A stretch of 39,254 bases of DNA from Pseudomonas sp. GM50 (GCF_000282375.1 NZ_AKJK01000127.1:1-39254), one strand, 5' to 3'. Shown: positions 30,604 to 39,056, numbered from the stretch's first letter. Numbers and translations: made by a program. The notes: generated by a model from the sequence alone, not told the origin.

Positions 30604-30619
30604 TTTTCCTACAGGAAAA
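30604..30619. promoter_or_regulatory. perfect 16-bp palindrome in divergent promoter region
   Basis: TTTTCCTACAGGAAAA: 7-base arms with a 2-base centre, 69 bases upstream of the small minus-strand gene and 101 bases upstream of the ChrR-like gene. The size and symmetry fit a dimeric repressor or activator site. I do not recognise the regulator. Confidence 0.45.
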
Positions 30620-30656
30620 AAATAGTCAGGGGCGGCGTTTTTCCGCCGTCCACTGG

Positions 30657-30683
30657 TTGAATCGTCATTTGATCATCTATAAC
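30657..30683 (+). promoter_or_regulatory. possible sigma-70 promoter of the ChrR-like gene
   Basis: TTGAAT (30657-30662) and TATAAC (30678-30683) are separated by 15 bases, shorter than ideal, 37 bases before the ATG. Confidence 0.35.
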
Positions 30684-30719
30684 TAGAAGCTCTTCCCATC
30701 GGACAGTCGAGAATCTTCC

Positions 30720-31280
30720 ATGAGCAACGTCTACGAGATCGCCGTTCTGGTCGGCAGCCTGAGAAAAGCGTCGATCAACCGCAAGGTCGCGCTGGCGCTG
30801 GCCGAACTGGCGCCTGCCAATCTTAAGCTGAGTATCGTCGAAATCGGCGATTTGCCGCTCTACAACGAAGACATCGATGGCGAATCACCGCCGGCAGCCT
30901 ACAGCACTTTCCGACAACAAGTGAGCTCATCCGACGCGGTGCTGTTCGTGACCCCGGAATATAACCGTTCGGTGCCGGCTCCATTGAAGAATGCGATCGA
31001 CGTGGGGTCGCGCCCCTACGGCAAGAGCGCCTGGAACGGCAAGCCGGGCGCGGTGATCAGCGTTTCACCAGGCGCCGTCGGCGGATTTGGCGCCAACCAC
31101 AATATTCGCCAGTCCATGGTGTTTCTCAATGTGCCGTGCATGCAGCAGCCGGAAGCCTATCTGGGTGGCGCCGGTTCAGCGTTCGACGAGGCGGGCAAGT
31201 TGTCGGAGTCGGTCAGGCCGTTCTTGCAGAAATTCATCGATGCGTATGCGCAGTGGGTTGAGCAGCATAAAAAGCAGTGA
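30720..31280 (+). CDS. chrR: NAD(P)H-dependent FMN reductase / quinone (chromate) reductase, ChrR type
   Basis: A 186-residue flavodoxin-like oxidoreductase, cytosolic, that uses NAD(P)H to reduce quinones and, in homologues, chromate. The FMN phosphate loop is VLVGSLRKASINRKVA (about 10-25); FVTPEYNRSVPAPLKNAIDV (about 78-97) is the family signature; SVSPGAVGGFGANHNIRQS completes the flavin site. The whole chain closely follows P. putida ChrR as I remember it, including IGDLPLYNEDI and MQQPEAYLGGA. It stands alone on the plus strand, divergent from a small gene and followed by a REP doublet. The physiological role is probably two-electron quinone reduction against oxidative stress. Confidence 0.88.
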   Translation: MSNVYEIAVLVGSLRKASINRKVALALAELAPANLKLSIVEIGDLPLYNEDIDGESPPAAYSTFRQQVSSSDAVLFVTPEYNRSVPAPLKNAIDVGSRPYGKSAWNGKPGAVISVSPGAVGGFGANHNIRQSMVFLNVPCMQQPEAYLGGAGSAFDEAGKLSESVRPFLQKFIDAYAQWVEQHKKQ

Positions 31281-31380
31281 CCTTTCCCTTGTAGCAGCTG
31301 CCGAACCTGTAGGTCGGGATTGTGTTGATGGTGACGCCGGCGGCGCTGGCGTTGCGGTTGTCTATCTGAACCGTGTCGAC

Positions 31381-31460
31381 CCTATCGCGAGCAGGCTCGC
31401 TCCCACAAGGATCTTCGCCATACGGAGATCCAATGTGGGAGCGAGCCTGCTCGCGATAGG
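31381..31460. repeat. REP/REPIN doublet (GCCTGC class)
   Basis: Perfect 27-base inverted arms at 31381-31407 and 31434-31460 (core CGCGAGCAGGCTCGCTCCCA), only 26 bases apart. It lies in the convergent gap between the ChrR-like gene and the DUF1853 gene, where it may act as a transcript end. Confidence 0.9.
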
Positions 31461-31483
31461 GCCAGTCCATTCACCACAAAAAC

Positions 31484-32434
31484 TCAACCATTCCCCGGCA
31501 CATTCGGCCAAAGATCGGACACCAGAAACAGCCGCTCGGCTTCTTCCCAATTTCCTTCGCCATTCTCTGTCAGCCGCACCATCAATTGCGCCGGTGCCAG
31601 CGGGTCCAGATCGCTCAGCCATGCACTCAGCTGTTCAGCGCTCCAGGTCTGCTCTTCGGGATAGTGCGCCGGTGCCAGCCAGGCGTGGCGGGGCAGGGGT
31701 TGCCAACGACCGAACGGGCGTTGCACGACAAAATCCGCCCAGTCCTTCTGATGCAGCCAGCTACCGCGCAAATGTTGAGGGTGCGCGCCGCTCGGTGACT
31801 CGGACTGCCCCGGCCACGGATAGAGCAGATAGCCGCCCAGCCATAGATGTGCACTGAACTGCTGGATATCCAGCGACGCCAGCACTGCACGACTTTCTAC
31901 CCGCGCGGAAATCGGTAGTTGATGCTGGCTCAGGTGCTTCAGTTTACGGTCAAGCCGATCATGGCAACCCGGTCCGAGCCACTGTGCGGTGTCATGGCCG
32001 TCACCGTTCTGTGGCCCAAGATAGAGCTTGATCGCCAGTTCCAGGTGATGCACGCCATCGCGATCACGCAGCAGCATGTCCAGCTCACCCAGGGTGTGGC
32101 CTTCACGGCGGATCGGCATGTTGGCGGCAATCAGTTCGATGCCCGGCGCGTGTCGCACGGCGTATTGCCACAGCCGCTCGTAGTACAGACCCAGCCGCCG
32201 GGTCCTGGCCTGGGCCAGCCAGTGCAGCAAGTCGTAGCTGTCGCGATCCAGTTGCCTGAGCCAGTGTTCCAGGCGCTCCGGTGCCTGCACCCAATCGCTG
32301 CCCGCCAGCGGATGACGCTGCGGCCACGGGGTGACGCTGAGCATCGGCGGCGCGAGGATGACCCAAGCCAGGTCGCGCACTTCAGGGTGGCGCAACTGGT
32401 GAGGTAACTGGAGCAAATCTGGAAATAGGATCAT
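31484..32434 (-). CDS. DUF1853 family protein
   Basis: A 316-residue protein of the DUF1853 family, function unknown. Recognisable segments are the N terminus FPDLLQLPHQLRHPEVRDLA and WVILAPPMLS, the central RLGLYYERLWQYAVRH, and LIAANMPIRREGHTLGELDM followed by LLRDRDGVHHLELAIKLYLG. The last two show the spacing GELD...HLELAIKLY, which resembles the D-(E/D)-x-K catalytic pattern of PD-(D/E)XK nuclease folds; that relation is my inference. No signal peptide or membrane helix. The ATG is at 32434. It is divergent from nadK, as in P. aeruginosa. Confidence 0.85.
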   Translation of the reverse strand: MILFPDLLQLPHQLRHPEVRDLAWVILAPPMLSVTPWPQRHPLAGSDWVQAPERLEHWLRQLDRDSYDLLHWLAQARTRRLGLYYERLWQYAVRHAPGIELIAANMPIRREGHTLGELDMLLRDRDGVHHLELAIKLYLGPQNGDGHDTAQWLGPGCHDRLDRKLKHLSQHQLPISARVESRAVLASLDIQQFSAHLWLGGYLLYPWPGQSESPSGAHPQHLRGSWLHQKDWADFVVQRPFGRWQPLPRHAWLAPAHYPEEQTWSAEQLSAWLSDLDPLAPAQLMVRLTENGEGNWEEAERLFLVSDLWPNVPGNG

Positions 32435-32473
32435 CTTGCGAGCATAGCCTCTTCACTCGTGGCTGAAAGGGTT

Positions 32474-32501
32474 TTGTCTACGCCGCGCTTTCGCCCATAA
32501 T
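32474..32501 (+). promoter_or_regulatory. sigma-70 promoter of nadK
   Basis: TTGTCT (32474-32479) and CATAAT (32496-32501) are separated by 16 bases, 37 bases before the nadK ATG. Match four of six and five of six. Confidence 0.6.
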
Positions 32502-32538
32502 CGTGTTTTTCGCCGCCGCAGACCCTCGCAGGAGCCCC

Positions 32539-33429
32539 ATGGAGCAATTTCGTAATATCGGCATCATCGGTCGCCTGGGCAGTTCTCAGGTGCTGGATAC
32601 CGTCCGCCGACTGAAACGGTTTCTGCTCGATCGTCACCTGCACGTGATCCTCGAAGACACCATCGCCGAAGTCCTGCCGGGTCATGGCCTGCAAACTTCG
32701 TCACGCAAGATGCTCGGTGAAGTGTGTGACATGGTGATTGTGGTCGGTGGTGACGGCAGCCTGCTGGGCGCCGCCCGGGCGCTGGCCCGACACAATATTC
32801 CGGTGCTCGGCATCAACCGTGGCAGCCTGGGATTCCTGACCGATATTCGCCCCGATGAGCTGGAAGTCAAAGTCGCCGAAGTGCTCGACGGCCACTATCT
32901 GGTGGAAAACCGCTTCCTGCTGCAAGCCGAAGTTCGGCGCCACGCCGAGGCCATCGGCCAGGGCGATGCGTTGAACGACGTAGTGCTGCACCCCGGTAAA
33001 TCGACGCGGATGATCGAGTTCGAGTTGTACATCGACGGCCAGTTCGTCTGCAGCCAGAAGGCCGACGGCCTGATCGTCGCCACGCCGACCGGTTCGACCG
33101 CCTACGCGCTGTCGGCGGGCGGCCCGATCATGCATCCCAAGCTCGACGCTATTGTGATTGTGCCGATGTACCCCCATACCTTGTCTGGCAGGCCGATCGT
33201 GGTCGATGGCAACAGTGAGCTGAAAATCGTCGTGTCCAAAGATATGCAGATTTACCCGCAAGTTTCCTGTGACGGGCAGAATCACTTCACCTGCGCGCCC
33301 GGTGACACCATCACCATCAGCAAAAAAGCGCAGAAACTGCGGCTGATTCACCCGCTGGACCACAACTACTATGAAGTCTGCCGGACCAAGCTCGGCTGGG
33401 GCAGCAAGTTGGGTGGTGGAGGCGACTGA
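32539..33429 (+). CDS. nadK: NAD kinase
   Basis: A 296-residue cytosolic kinase that phosphorylates NAD to NADP. The GGDGS motif (70-74, VVGGDGSLLGAARAL) is followed by NRGSLGFLTDI, the LNDVVLHPGKSTRM segment (the NE/D motif) and the NAD-binding GSTAYALSAGGPI. The ATG at 32539 with AGGAG upstream gives the family's normal length; the frame is open further up, but that part contains the promoter. The stop overlaps the next gene's ATG by one base (TGATG), so nadK heads a coupled cluster with the phosphatase and rhomboid genes. Confidence 0.97.
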   Translation: MEQFRNIGIIGRLGSSQVLDTVRRLKRFLLDRHLHVILEDTIAEVLPGHGLQTSSRKMLGEVCDMVIVVGGDGSLLGAARALARHNIPVLGINRGSLGFLTDIRPDELEVKVAEVLDGHYLVENRFLLQAEVRRHAEAIGQGDALNDVVLHPGKSTRMIEFELYIDGQFVCSQKADGLIVATPTGSTAYALSAGGPIMHPKLDAIVIVPMYPHTLSGRPIVVDGNSELKIVVSKDMQIYPQVSCDGQNHFTCAPGDTITISKKAQKLRLIHPLDHNYYEVCRTKLGWGSKLGGGGD

Positions 33430-34400
33430 TGCTCGATCCCGCGCGTAGCTACGACCTGATCGGTGACGTGCACGGTTGCGCTCTGACCCTTGAGCACTTG
33501 CTCGACCGGCTCGGCTATCACAAACACGCTGGCGTCTGGCGGCATCCGTCGCGCATGGCGGTGTTTCTCGGCGACATCATCGACCGCGGCCCGCGGATTC
33601 GCGAGGCGCTGCACATCGTCCACGATATGGTCGAGGCCGGCCAGGCGCTGTGCATCATGGGCAACCATGAATTCAACGCCCTCGGCTGGAGCACGCCGGC
33701 GCTGCCGGGTAGTGGCCAGCAGTTCGTGCGTGAACATACGCCGCGCCACGCGCGCCTGCTCAAGGAAACCCTGACCCAGTTCGAAGACCATCCCGCGGAA
33801 TGGCATGACTTCCTGCAATGGTTTTATAAGCTGCCTTTGTTCGTCGATACCGGGCGTTTCCGCGTGGTGCATGCCTGCTGGGATGCCGGCCTGATCGAGC
33901 CGTTGCGCGGGTTGTTCCCCGACGGTTGCATCGATGAGCACTTCCTCCAGGCCTCCGCGGTGCCGGGCAGTTTTGCCTGCACCGTGTTCGATCGCCTGTT
34001 GCGCGGCACCGACATGCGCTTGCCCCACGGGCTGACCATGACCAGCGGCGACGGCCTGACGCGCTCGTTTTTCCGCACCAAGTTCTGGGAAGACGACCCG
34101 CAAACCTACGGAGACATCGTGTTCCAGCCCGACGCCTTGCCTGAACCGGTGGCCCGCACGCCGCTGTCGTCCAGCGAAAAAGATAACCTGCTGCGCTACG
34201 GCATCGATGAGCCAATGTTGTTCGTCGGTCACTACTGGCGCAGCGGCAAACCGGCGCCGATCCGTCCGAACCTGGCCTGCCTGGATTACAGCGCGGTGCT
34301 CTACGGCAAACTGGTCGCTTATCGTCTGGATCAGGAAACCCGTCTCGACCCGCATAAATTTGTCTGGGTCGATGTCGAGCGGCCGGAGGTGCTGCAATGA
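33429..34400 (+). CDS. PPP-type metallophosphoesterase (serine/threonine phosphatase-like)
   Basis: A 323-residue calcineurin-like phosphoesterase, cytosolic. Metal ligands are visible in GDVHG (12-16, D13 and H15), GDIIDRG (48-54) and GNHE (78-81), the three blocks of bacterial PPP phosphatases and of diadenosine tetraphosphatases. Further ligands are expected at VVHACWD and near FVGHYWR. The starting ATG overlaps the nadK stop and the end overlaps the rhomboid gene by 4 bases. Its substrate is unknown: a phosphoprotein, a dinucleoside polyphosphate or a nucleotide made near NAD kinase are all possible. Confidence 0.88.
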   Translation: MLDPARSYDLIGDVHGCALTLEHLLDRLGYHKHAGVWRHPSRMAVFLGDIIDRGPRIREALHIVHDMVEAGQALCIMGNHEFNALGWSTPALPGSGQQFVREHTPRHARLLKETLTQFEDHPAEWHDFLQWFYKLPLFVDTGRFRVVHACWDAGLIEPLRGLFPDGCIDEHFLQASAVPGSFACTVFDRLLRGTDMRLPHGLTMTSGDGLTRSFFRTKFWEDDPQTYGDIVFQPDALPEPVARTPLSSSEKDNLLRYGIDEPMLFVGHYWRSGKPAPIRPNLACLDYSAVLYGKLVAYRLDQETRLDPHKFVWVDVERPEVLQ

Positions 34401-35266
34401 CGGCGGTGGCGGTATTACGCCTGCCTTTGGCGGTGGATTTGAGCGGGTTCGTCAAACTGCTGCAACGCATGCAAGTGCCCCACCGGGTCAGCGAAGAGGC
34501 GGGCGAGCAAGTGCTGTGGGTGCCGGCCAACATCAGCGAAGACGTGCGCTCATTGTACGAACGCTTTCCGGCGGGGGACCCCGATCAGCAACTGGATATC
34601 CCGATCACGCAGACGCAGCAGCGTCCGGGCCTGGTTGAGCAGTTGCGTCACAGCAAGGCCACGGCATTGGTGCTGTTGCTGAGCCTGATTGTCGGCGTGG
34701 TGACGTTGCTCGGTGATAACCTCGAGACAATGCGCTGGCTGACCTTCCTCGATTTCCGTGTGATCGGCGAATACATTCATTTCACGCCATTGGCCGACAG
34801 CCTGGCGGCGGGGCAGTGGTGGCGTCTGGTCACGCCGATGCTGATCCACTTCGGCATCCTGCACCTGGCCATGAACGGCATGTGGTACTGGGAGCTGGGG
34901 CGGCGCATCGAATCGCGGCAGGGCAGCATCAACCTGATCGGCCTGACGCTGCTGTTTAGCCTGGTGTCCAACTACACCCAGTTCCTTTTCAGTGGCCCTA
35001 GCCTGTTTGGCGGGTTGTCCGGCGTGCTGTACGGTTTGCTTGGGCATTGCTGGATCTTTCAGCTTCTGTCGCCGAACCCGGCGTATCGCCTGCCCCGAGG
35101 GGTGTTGGTGATGATGCTGGTGTGGTTGCTGGTGTGCCTGTCGGGGCTGGTCTCGATGATCGGCTTCGGCCAGATTGCCAACGCGGCCCACGTCAGCGGG
35201 TTACTCATCGGATGCTTCACCGGTTTGTTGGGTGGTTTGTACAACCGCCGTAAACTGGCCGTCTAA
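34397..35266 (+). CDS. glpG: rhomboid intramembrane serine protease GlpG
   Basis: A 289-residue inner-membrane protease that cuts transmembrane segments. An N-terminal cytoplasmic domain (1-85) precedes six predicted membrane helices. The catalytic pair is S208 in FGGLSGVLYG and H265 in IANAAHVSGLL. H156 and N160 in HFGILHLAMNGMWYWELG supply the oxyanion site; the WELGRRIE sequence of the L1 loop end is typical of GlpG. The start overlaps the phosphatase stop as ATGA. Unlike in E. coli it is not beside glpE/glpR but in the nadK cluster, as in other pseudomonads. Confidence 0.93.
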   Translation: MTAVAVLRLPLAVDLSGFVKLLQRMQVPHRVSEEAGEQVLWVPANISEDVRSLYERFPAGDPDQQLDIPITQTQQRPGLVEQLRHSKATALVLLLSLIVGVVTLLGDNLETMRWLTFLDFRVIGEYIHFTPLADSLAAGQWWRLVTPMLIHFGILHLAMNGMWYWELGRRIESRQGSINLIGLTLLFSLVSNYTQFLFSGPSLFGGLSGVLYGLLGHCWIFQLLSPNPAYRLPRGVLVMMLVWLLVCLSGLVSMIGFGQIANAAHVSGLLIGCFTGLLGGLYNRRKLAV

Positions 35267-35300
35267 AACTGTTATGTGATTAAAGAGCGCGGAGCCCTTG

Positions 35301-35561
35301 ATGTCCTCTTTTAACGAAATGATCAAAAACATCACCCCGGATATCTACCAGAGCCTGAAACTGGCGGTGGAAATCGGCAAATGGTCCGACGGTGGCAAAC
35401 TCACCGCCGAGCAGCGCGAACTGTCCCTGCAAGCGATGATCGCCTGGGAAATCCAGAACCTGCCCGAAGAAGAGCGCACCGGCTACATGGGCCCGCAGGA
35501 GTGCTCGTCGAAGTCGATCGAAGTGCCAAACATCCTGTTCAAATCGGATGCCATCCATTGA
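35301..35561 (+). CDS. DUF1315 (YeaC-like) protein
   Basis: An 86-residue small cytosolic protein of the YeaC family, function unknown. It has the family start SSFNEMIKNITPDIYQSLK, the KWSDGGKLTAEQRELSLQAM middle and the IWEIQNLPEEERTGYM-like segment (here AWEIQNLPEEERTGYMGPQE). The ATG at 35301 has GGAG six bases upstream. Its stop overlaps the start of the DUF2797 gene as TTGA, so the two are coupled. Confidence 0.9.
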   Translation: MSSFNEMIKNITPDIYQSLKLAVEIGKWSDGGKLTAEQRELSLQAMIAWEIQNLPEEERTGYMGPQECSSKSIEVPNILFKSDAIH

Positions 35562-36388
35562 TCGAGATTGGCCGCGGTGCAATCAGCAAAATGTCGGCGC
35601 GCCTTGACGGGCCGAACGTGCAGTACGCTTTTCGTCTGGGCGACGCCGAGGTACCGGTCAATCCGTTGATCGGCACCACGGTGCGCCTGGAATACCTGGG
35701 GGCGATCCACTGCACCCATTGCGGACGCAAAACCAAAACCAGCTTCAGCCAGGGTTACTGCTACCCGTGCATGACCAAACTGGCCCAGTGCGACATCTGC
35801 ATCATGAGCCCGGAACGTTGCCACTATGACGCCGGCACCTGCCGTGAGCCTGCGTGGGGCGAAAAGTTCTGCATGACTGACCATGTGGTTTACCTCGCCA
35901 ACTCGTCAGGGATCAAGGTCGGGATTACCCGCGCCACCCAGCTGCCAACCCGTTGGCTCGACCAGGGCGCCAGCCAGGCTTTGCCGATCATGCGCGTCGC
36001 GACCCGTCAGCAGTCCGGTTTCGTCGAAGACCTGTTCCGCAGCCAGGTCGCCGACAAGACCAATTGGCGTGCTTTACTCAAGGGCGATGCCGTATCTGTG
36101 GACTTGGCGCAGGTTCGCGATCAGCTATTCGAGAGCTGCGCGCAAGGTTTGCAAAATTTGCAGGAACGATTTGGCCTACAAGCAATCCAGACAATTACCG
36201 ATGTAGAACCTCTGGAAATCCGCTATCCGATCGAGCAATACCCAGCCAAGATTGTCAGCTTCAACCTGGACAAGAACCCGATTGCCGAAGGCACGCTGCT
36301 GGGGATCAAGGGCCAGTACCTGATTTTCGACACCGGCGTGATCAATATTCGTAAATACACGGCCTACCAGCTCGCCGTGCATCAGTAA
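35558..36388 (+). CDS. DUF2797 family protein, cysteine-rich with GIY-YIG-like core
   Basis: A 276-residue cytosolic protein of the DUF2797 family, function unknown. Residues 52-105 contain nine cysteines (C52, C55, C68, C71, C78, C81, C88, C95, C105) in CxxC pairs, suggesting one or two zinc ribbons. Directly after this, HVVYLANSSGIKVGIT (109-124), R132 in TRWLDQG and E157 in FVEDLF have the order and spacing of a GIY-YIG nuclease core of the T5orf172 kind; this is my inference. I chose the TTG at 35558, which overlaps the YeaC stop as TTGA and gives the family N terminus (IEIGRGAISKM); the first ATG in frame is at 35591. The region upstream of the TTG is in another gene. It is followed by pepN after 10 bases. 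Confidence 0.82.
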   Translation: MIEIGRGAISKMSARLDGPNVQYAFRLGDAEVPVNPLIGTTVRLEYLGAIHCTHCGRKTKTSFSQGYCYPCMTKLAQCDICIMSPERCHYDAGTCREPAWGEKFCMTDHVVYLANSSGIKVGITRATQLPTRWLDQGASQALPIMRVATRQQSGFVEDLFRSQVADKTNWRALLKGDAVSVDLAQVRDQLFESCAQGLQNLQERFGLQAIQTITDVEPLEIRYPIEQYPAKIVSFNLDKNPIAEGTLLGIKGQYLIFDTGVINIRKYTAYQLAVHQ

Positions 36389-36398
36389 GGACTCCAGT

Positions 36399-39056
36399 AT
36401 GCGCACCGAACAACCGAAGATGATCTACCTGAAGGACTATCAGGCGCCCGAGTACCTGATCGACGAGACGCACCTGACCTTCGAGTTGTTCGAGGACCAC
36501 AGCCTGGTCCATGCGCAACTGGTGATGCGCCGCAATCCTGAACGTGGCCCGGGCCTGCCGCCGCTGGTGCTGGATGGCCAGCAACTCGATCTGCTGTCGG
36601 TGACGTTGGCCGATCGCGAACTGAGCGCCGCCGACTATCAGCTGACCGAGAATCACCTGACCCTGCACCCGACCAGTACAAGCTTCACGGTCGACACCAG
36701 CGTCCGGATCCACCCGGAAACCAACACGGCCCTGGAAGGCCTGTACAAATCCGGCACCATGTTCTGCACCCAGTGCGAAGCCGAAGGTTTCCGCAAGATC
36801 ACCTATTACCTTGACCGCCCGGACGTGATGAGCACGTTCACCACCACGGTGGTCGCCGAACAGCACAGCTATCCGGTGCTGCTGTCCAACGGCAACCCGA
36901 TTGCCTCGGGGCCCGGCGAAGACGGCCGGCACTGGGCGACCTGGGAAGACCCGTTCAAGAAGCCTGCCTACCTGTTCGCGCTGGTGGCCGGTGACCTGTG
37001 GTGCGTCGAAGACACCTTCACCACCATGACCGAGCGCTCCGTGGCGCTGCGCATCTATGTCGAGCCGGAAAACATCGACAAGTGTCAGCACGCGATGAAC
37101 AGCCTGAAGAAGTCCATGCGCTGGGACGAAGAGGTTTACGGTCGCGAGTACGACCTGGACATCTTCATGATCGTCGCGGTCAACGACTTCAACATGGGCG
37201 CCATGGAAAACAAGGGCCTCAACATCTTCAACTCCAGCGCCGTGCTGGCCCGCGCCGAAACCGCCACCGATGCTGCGCACCAGCGGGTCGAAGCGATCGT
37301 TGCCCACGAATATTTCCACAACTGGTCGGGCAACCGCGTGACCTGCCGCGACTGGTTCCAGCTGTCGCTGAAGGAAGGTTTCACCGTGTTCCGCGATTCC
37401 GGCTTCTCCGCTGACATGAACTCGGCCACGGTCAAACGCATTCAGGACGTGGCGTACCTGCGTACCCATCAGTTCGCCGAAGACGCCGGCCCGATGGCCC
37501 ACGCCGTGCGCCCGGACAGCTTCATCGAGATTTCCAACTTCTACACCCTGACCGTGTACGAAAAGGGTTCGGAAGTGGTCGGCATGATCCACACCTTGCT
37601 GGGTGCCGAAGGCTTCCGCAAAGGCAGCGACCTTTATTTCGAACGCCATGACGGCCAGGCCGTGACCTGCGACGACTTCATCAAGGCCATGGAAGACGCC
37701 AACGGCGTTGACCTGACTCAATTCAAGCGCTGGTACAGCCAGGCCGGCACGCCTCGTTTGGCGGTGAGCGAGTCCTACGACGCAGCGGCAAAAACCTACA
37801 GCCTGACCTTCCGCCAGAGCTGCCCGGAAACCCCGGACAAGGTGGAAAAACTGCCGTTCGTGATTCCGGTGGAACTGGGCCTGCTGGACAGCAAGGGCGG
37901 TGAAATTGCCTTGCGTCTTGCCGGTGAAGCCAGTGCTCAAGGCACATCGCGGGTTATCTCGGTGACTGAAGCCGAGCAGACCTTCACCTTCGTCGACATT
38001 GCGCAAAAGCCGCTGCCTTCGTTGCTGCGTGGTTTCTCTGCGCCGGTGAAACTGAGCTTCCCGTACGACCGCGATCAGCTGATGTTCCTGATGCAGCACG
38101 ACAGCGACGGCTTCAACCGCTGGGATGCCGGTCAGCAATTGTCGGTGCAGGTGCTGCAAGAGTTGATCGAGCAGCAACAGAAGGGTGAGGCGCTGGTACT
38201 GGATCAGCGTTTGGTTGCAGCGCTGCGTACCGTGCTGTCCGACGAGACGCTGGATCAGGCCATGGTCGCTGAAATGCTTTCGCTGCCGGGCGAGGCGTAT
38301 CTGACCGAGATCAGTGAAGTGGCTGATGTAGACGCCATTCACACGGCCCGCGAGTTTGCCCGTAAGCAATTGGCTGAAGGCTTGTTCGAGGCATTGTGGC
38401 TGCGTTATCAGGCCAATCGCGATCTCTCGAAGAAAACGCCGTATGTGGCCGAGGCCGAGCATTTCGCCCGTCGTGCCCTGCAAAACATTGCGCTGTCGTA
38501 CCTGATGCTCAGCGGCAAGCCGGAAGTGTTGGCGGCAACCCTTGAACAATTCGACACCAGCGACAACATGACCGAGCGTCTGACGGCGTTGGCGGTGTTG
38601 GTCAACTCGCCGTTCGAAGAGCAGAAAGCCACGGCGTTGGCGAGCTTCGCCGAGCACTTCAAGGACAATCCGCTGGTCATGGATCAGTGGTTCAGCGTTC
38701 AGGCCGGCAGCACGTTGCCGGGTGGTCTGGAGCGAGTCAAAGCCTTGATGCAACACCCGGCGTTCACGATCAAGAACCCGAACAAGGTGCGGGCACTGAT
38801 CGGCGCGTTTGCCGGGCAGAACCTGATCAACTTCCACGCGGCCGACGGTTCCGGGTATCGGTTCCTGGCGGATCTGGTGATCGAGTTGAACGGGTTTAAC
38901 CCGCAGATCGCCTCTCGCCAACTGGCGCCGCTGACTCGCTGGCGCAAATACGACGACGCTCGTCAGGCGTTGATGAAAGGTGAGCTGGAGCGGATTCGCG
39001 CTTCGGGGCAACTGTCCAGCGATGTGTTTGAAGTGGTCAGCAAAAGCCTGGCCTGA
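36399..39056 (+). CDS. pepN: aminopeptidase N (M1 family zinc metallopeptidase)
   Basis: An 885-residue cytosolic aminopeptidase of broad specificity, last step in peptide breakdown. The substrate-binding GAMEN motif is at 267-271. The zinc site is H303-E304-x-x-H307 (VAHEYFHNWSGNR) with E326 (LKEGFTVFRD) at the required distance of 18 residues. The proton-donor tyrosine is expected in NFYTLTVYEKGSEVVGMIHT. The C-terminal helical domain carries the PepN-type LRGFSAPVKL linker. The length is slightly longer than E. coli PepN (870). The ATG lies ten bases after the DUF2797 stop, with AAGGA upstream. Confidence 0.97.
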   Translation: MRTEQPKMIYLKDYQAPEYLIDETHLTFELFEDHSLVHAQLVMRRNPERGPGLPPLVLDGQQLDLLSVTLADRELSAADYQLTENHLTLHPTSTSFTVDTSVRIHPETNTALEGLYKSGTMFCTQCEAEGFRKITYYLDRPDVMSTFTTTVVAEQHSYPVLLSNGNPIASGPGEDGRHWATWEDPFKKPAYLFALVAGDLWCVEDTFTTMTERSVALRIYVEPENIDKCQHAMNSLKKSMRWDEEVYGREYDLDIFMIVAVNDFNMGAMENKGLNIFNSSAVLARAETATDAAHQRVEAIVAHEYFHNWSGNRVTCRDWFQLSLKEGFTVFRDSGFSADMNSATVKRIQDVAYLRTHQFAEDAGPMAHAVRPDSFIEISNFYTLTVYEKGSEVVGMIHTLLGAEGFRKGSDLYFERHDGQAVTCDDFIKAMEDANGVDLTQFKRWYSQAGTPRLAVSESYDAAAKTYSLTFRQSCPETPDKVEKLPFVIPVELGLLDSKGGEIALRLAGEASAQGTSRVISVTEAEQTFTFVDIAQKPLPSLLRGFSAPVKLSFPYDRDQLMFLMQHDSDGFNRWDAGQQLSVQVLQELIEQQQKGEALVLDQRLVAALRTVLSDETLDQAMVAEMLSLPGEAYLTEISEVADVDAIHTAREFARKQLAEGLFEALWLRYQANRDLSKKTPYVAEAEHFARRALQNIALSYLMLSGKPEVLAATLEQFDTSDNMTERLTALAVLVNSPFEEQKATALASFAEHFKDNPLVMDQWFSVQAGSTLPGGLERVKALMQHPAFTIKNPNKVRALIGAFAGQNLINFHAADGSGYRFLADLVIELNGFNPQIASRQLAPLTRWRKYDDARQALMKGELERIRASGQLSSDVFEVVSKSLA

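Noticed and set aside
1..31460. CRISPR array, because of recurrent palindromic repeats
   Set aside because: The repeats are scattered singly between genes with inverted arms, not regularly spaced direct repeats, and no cas genes are present.
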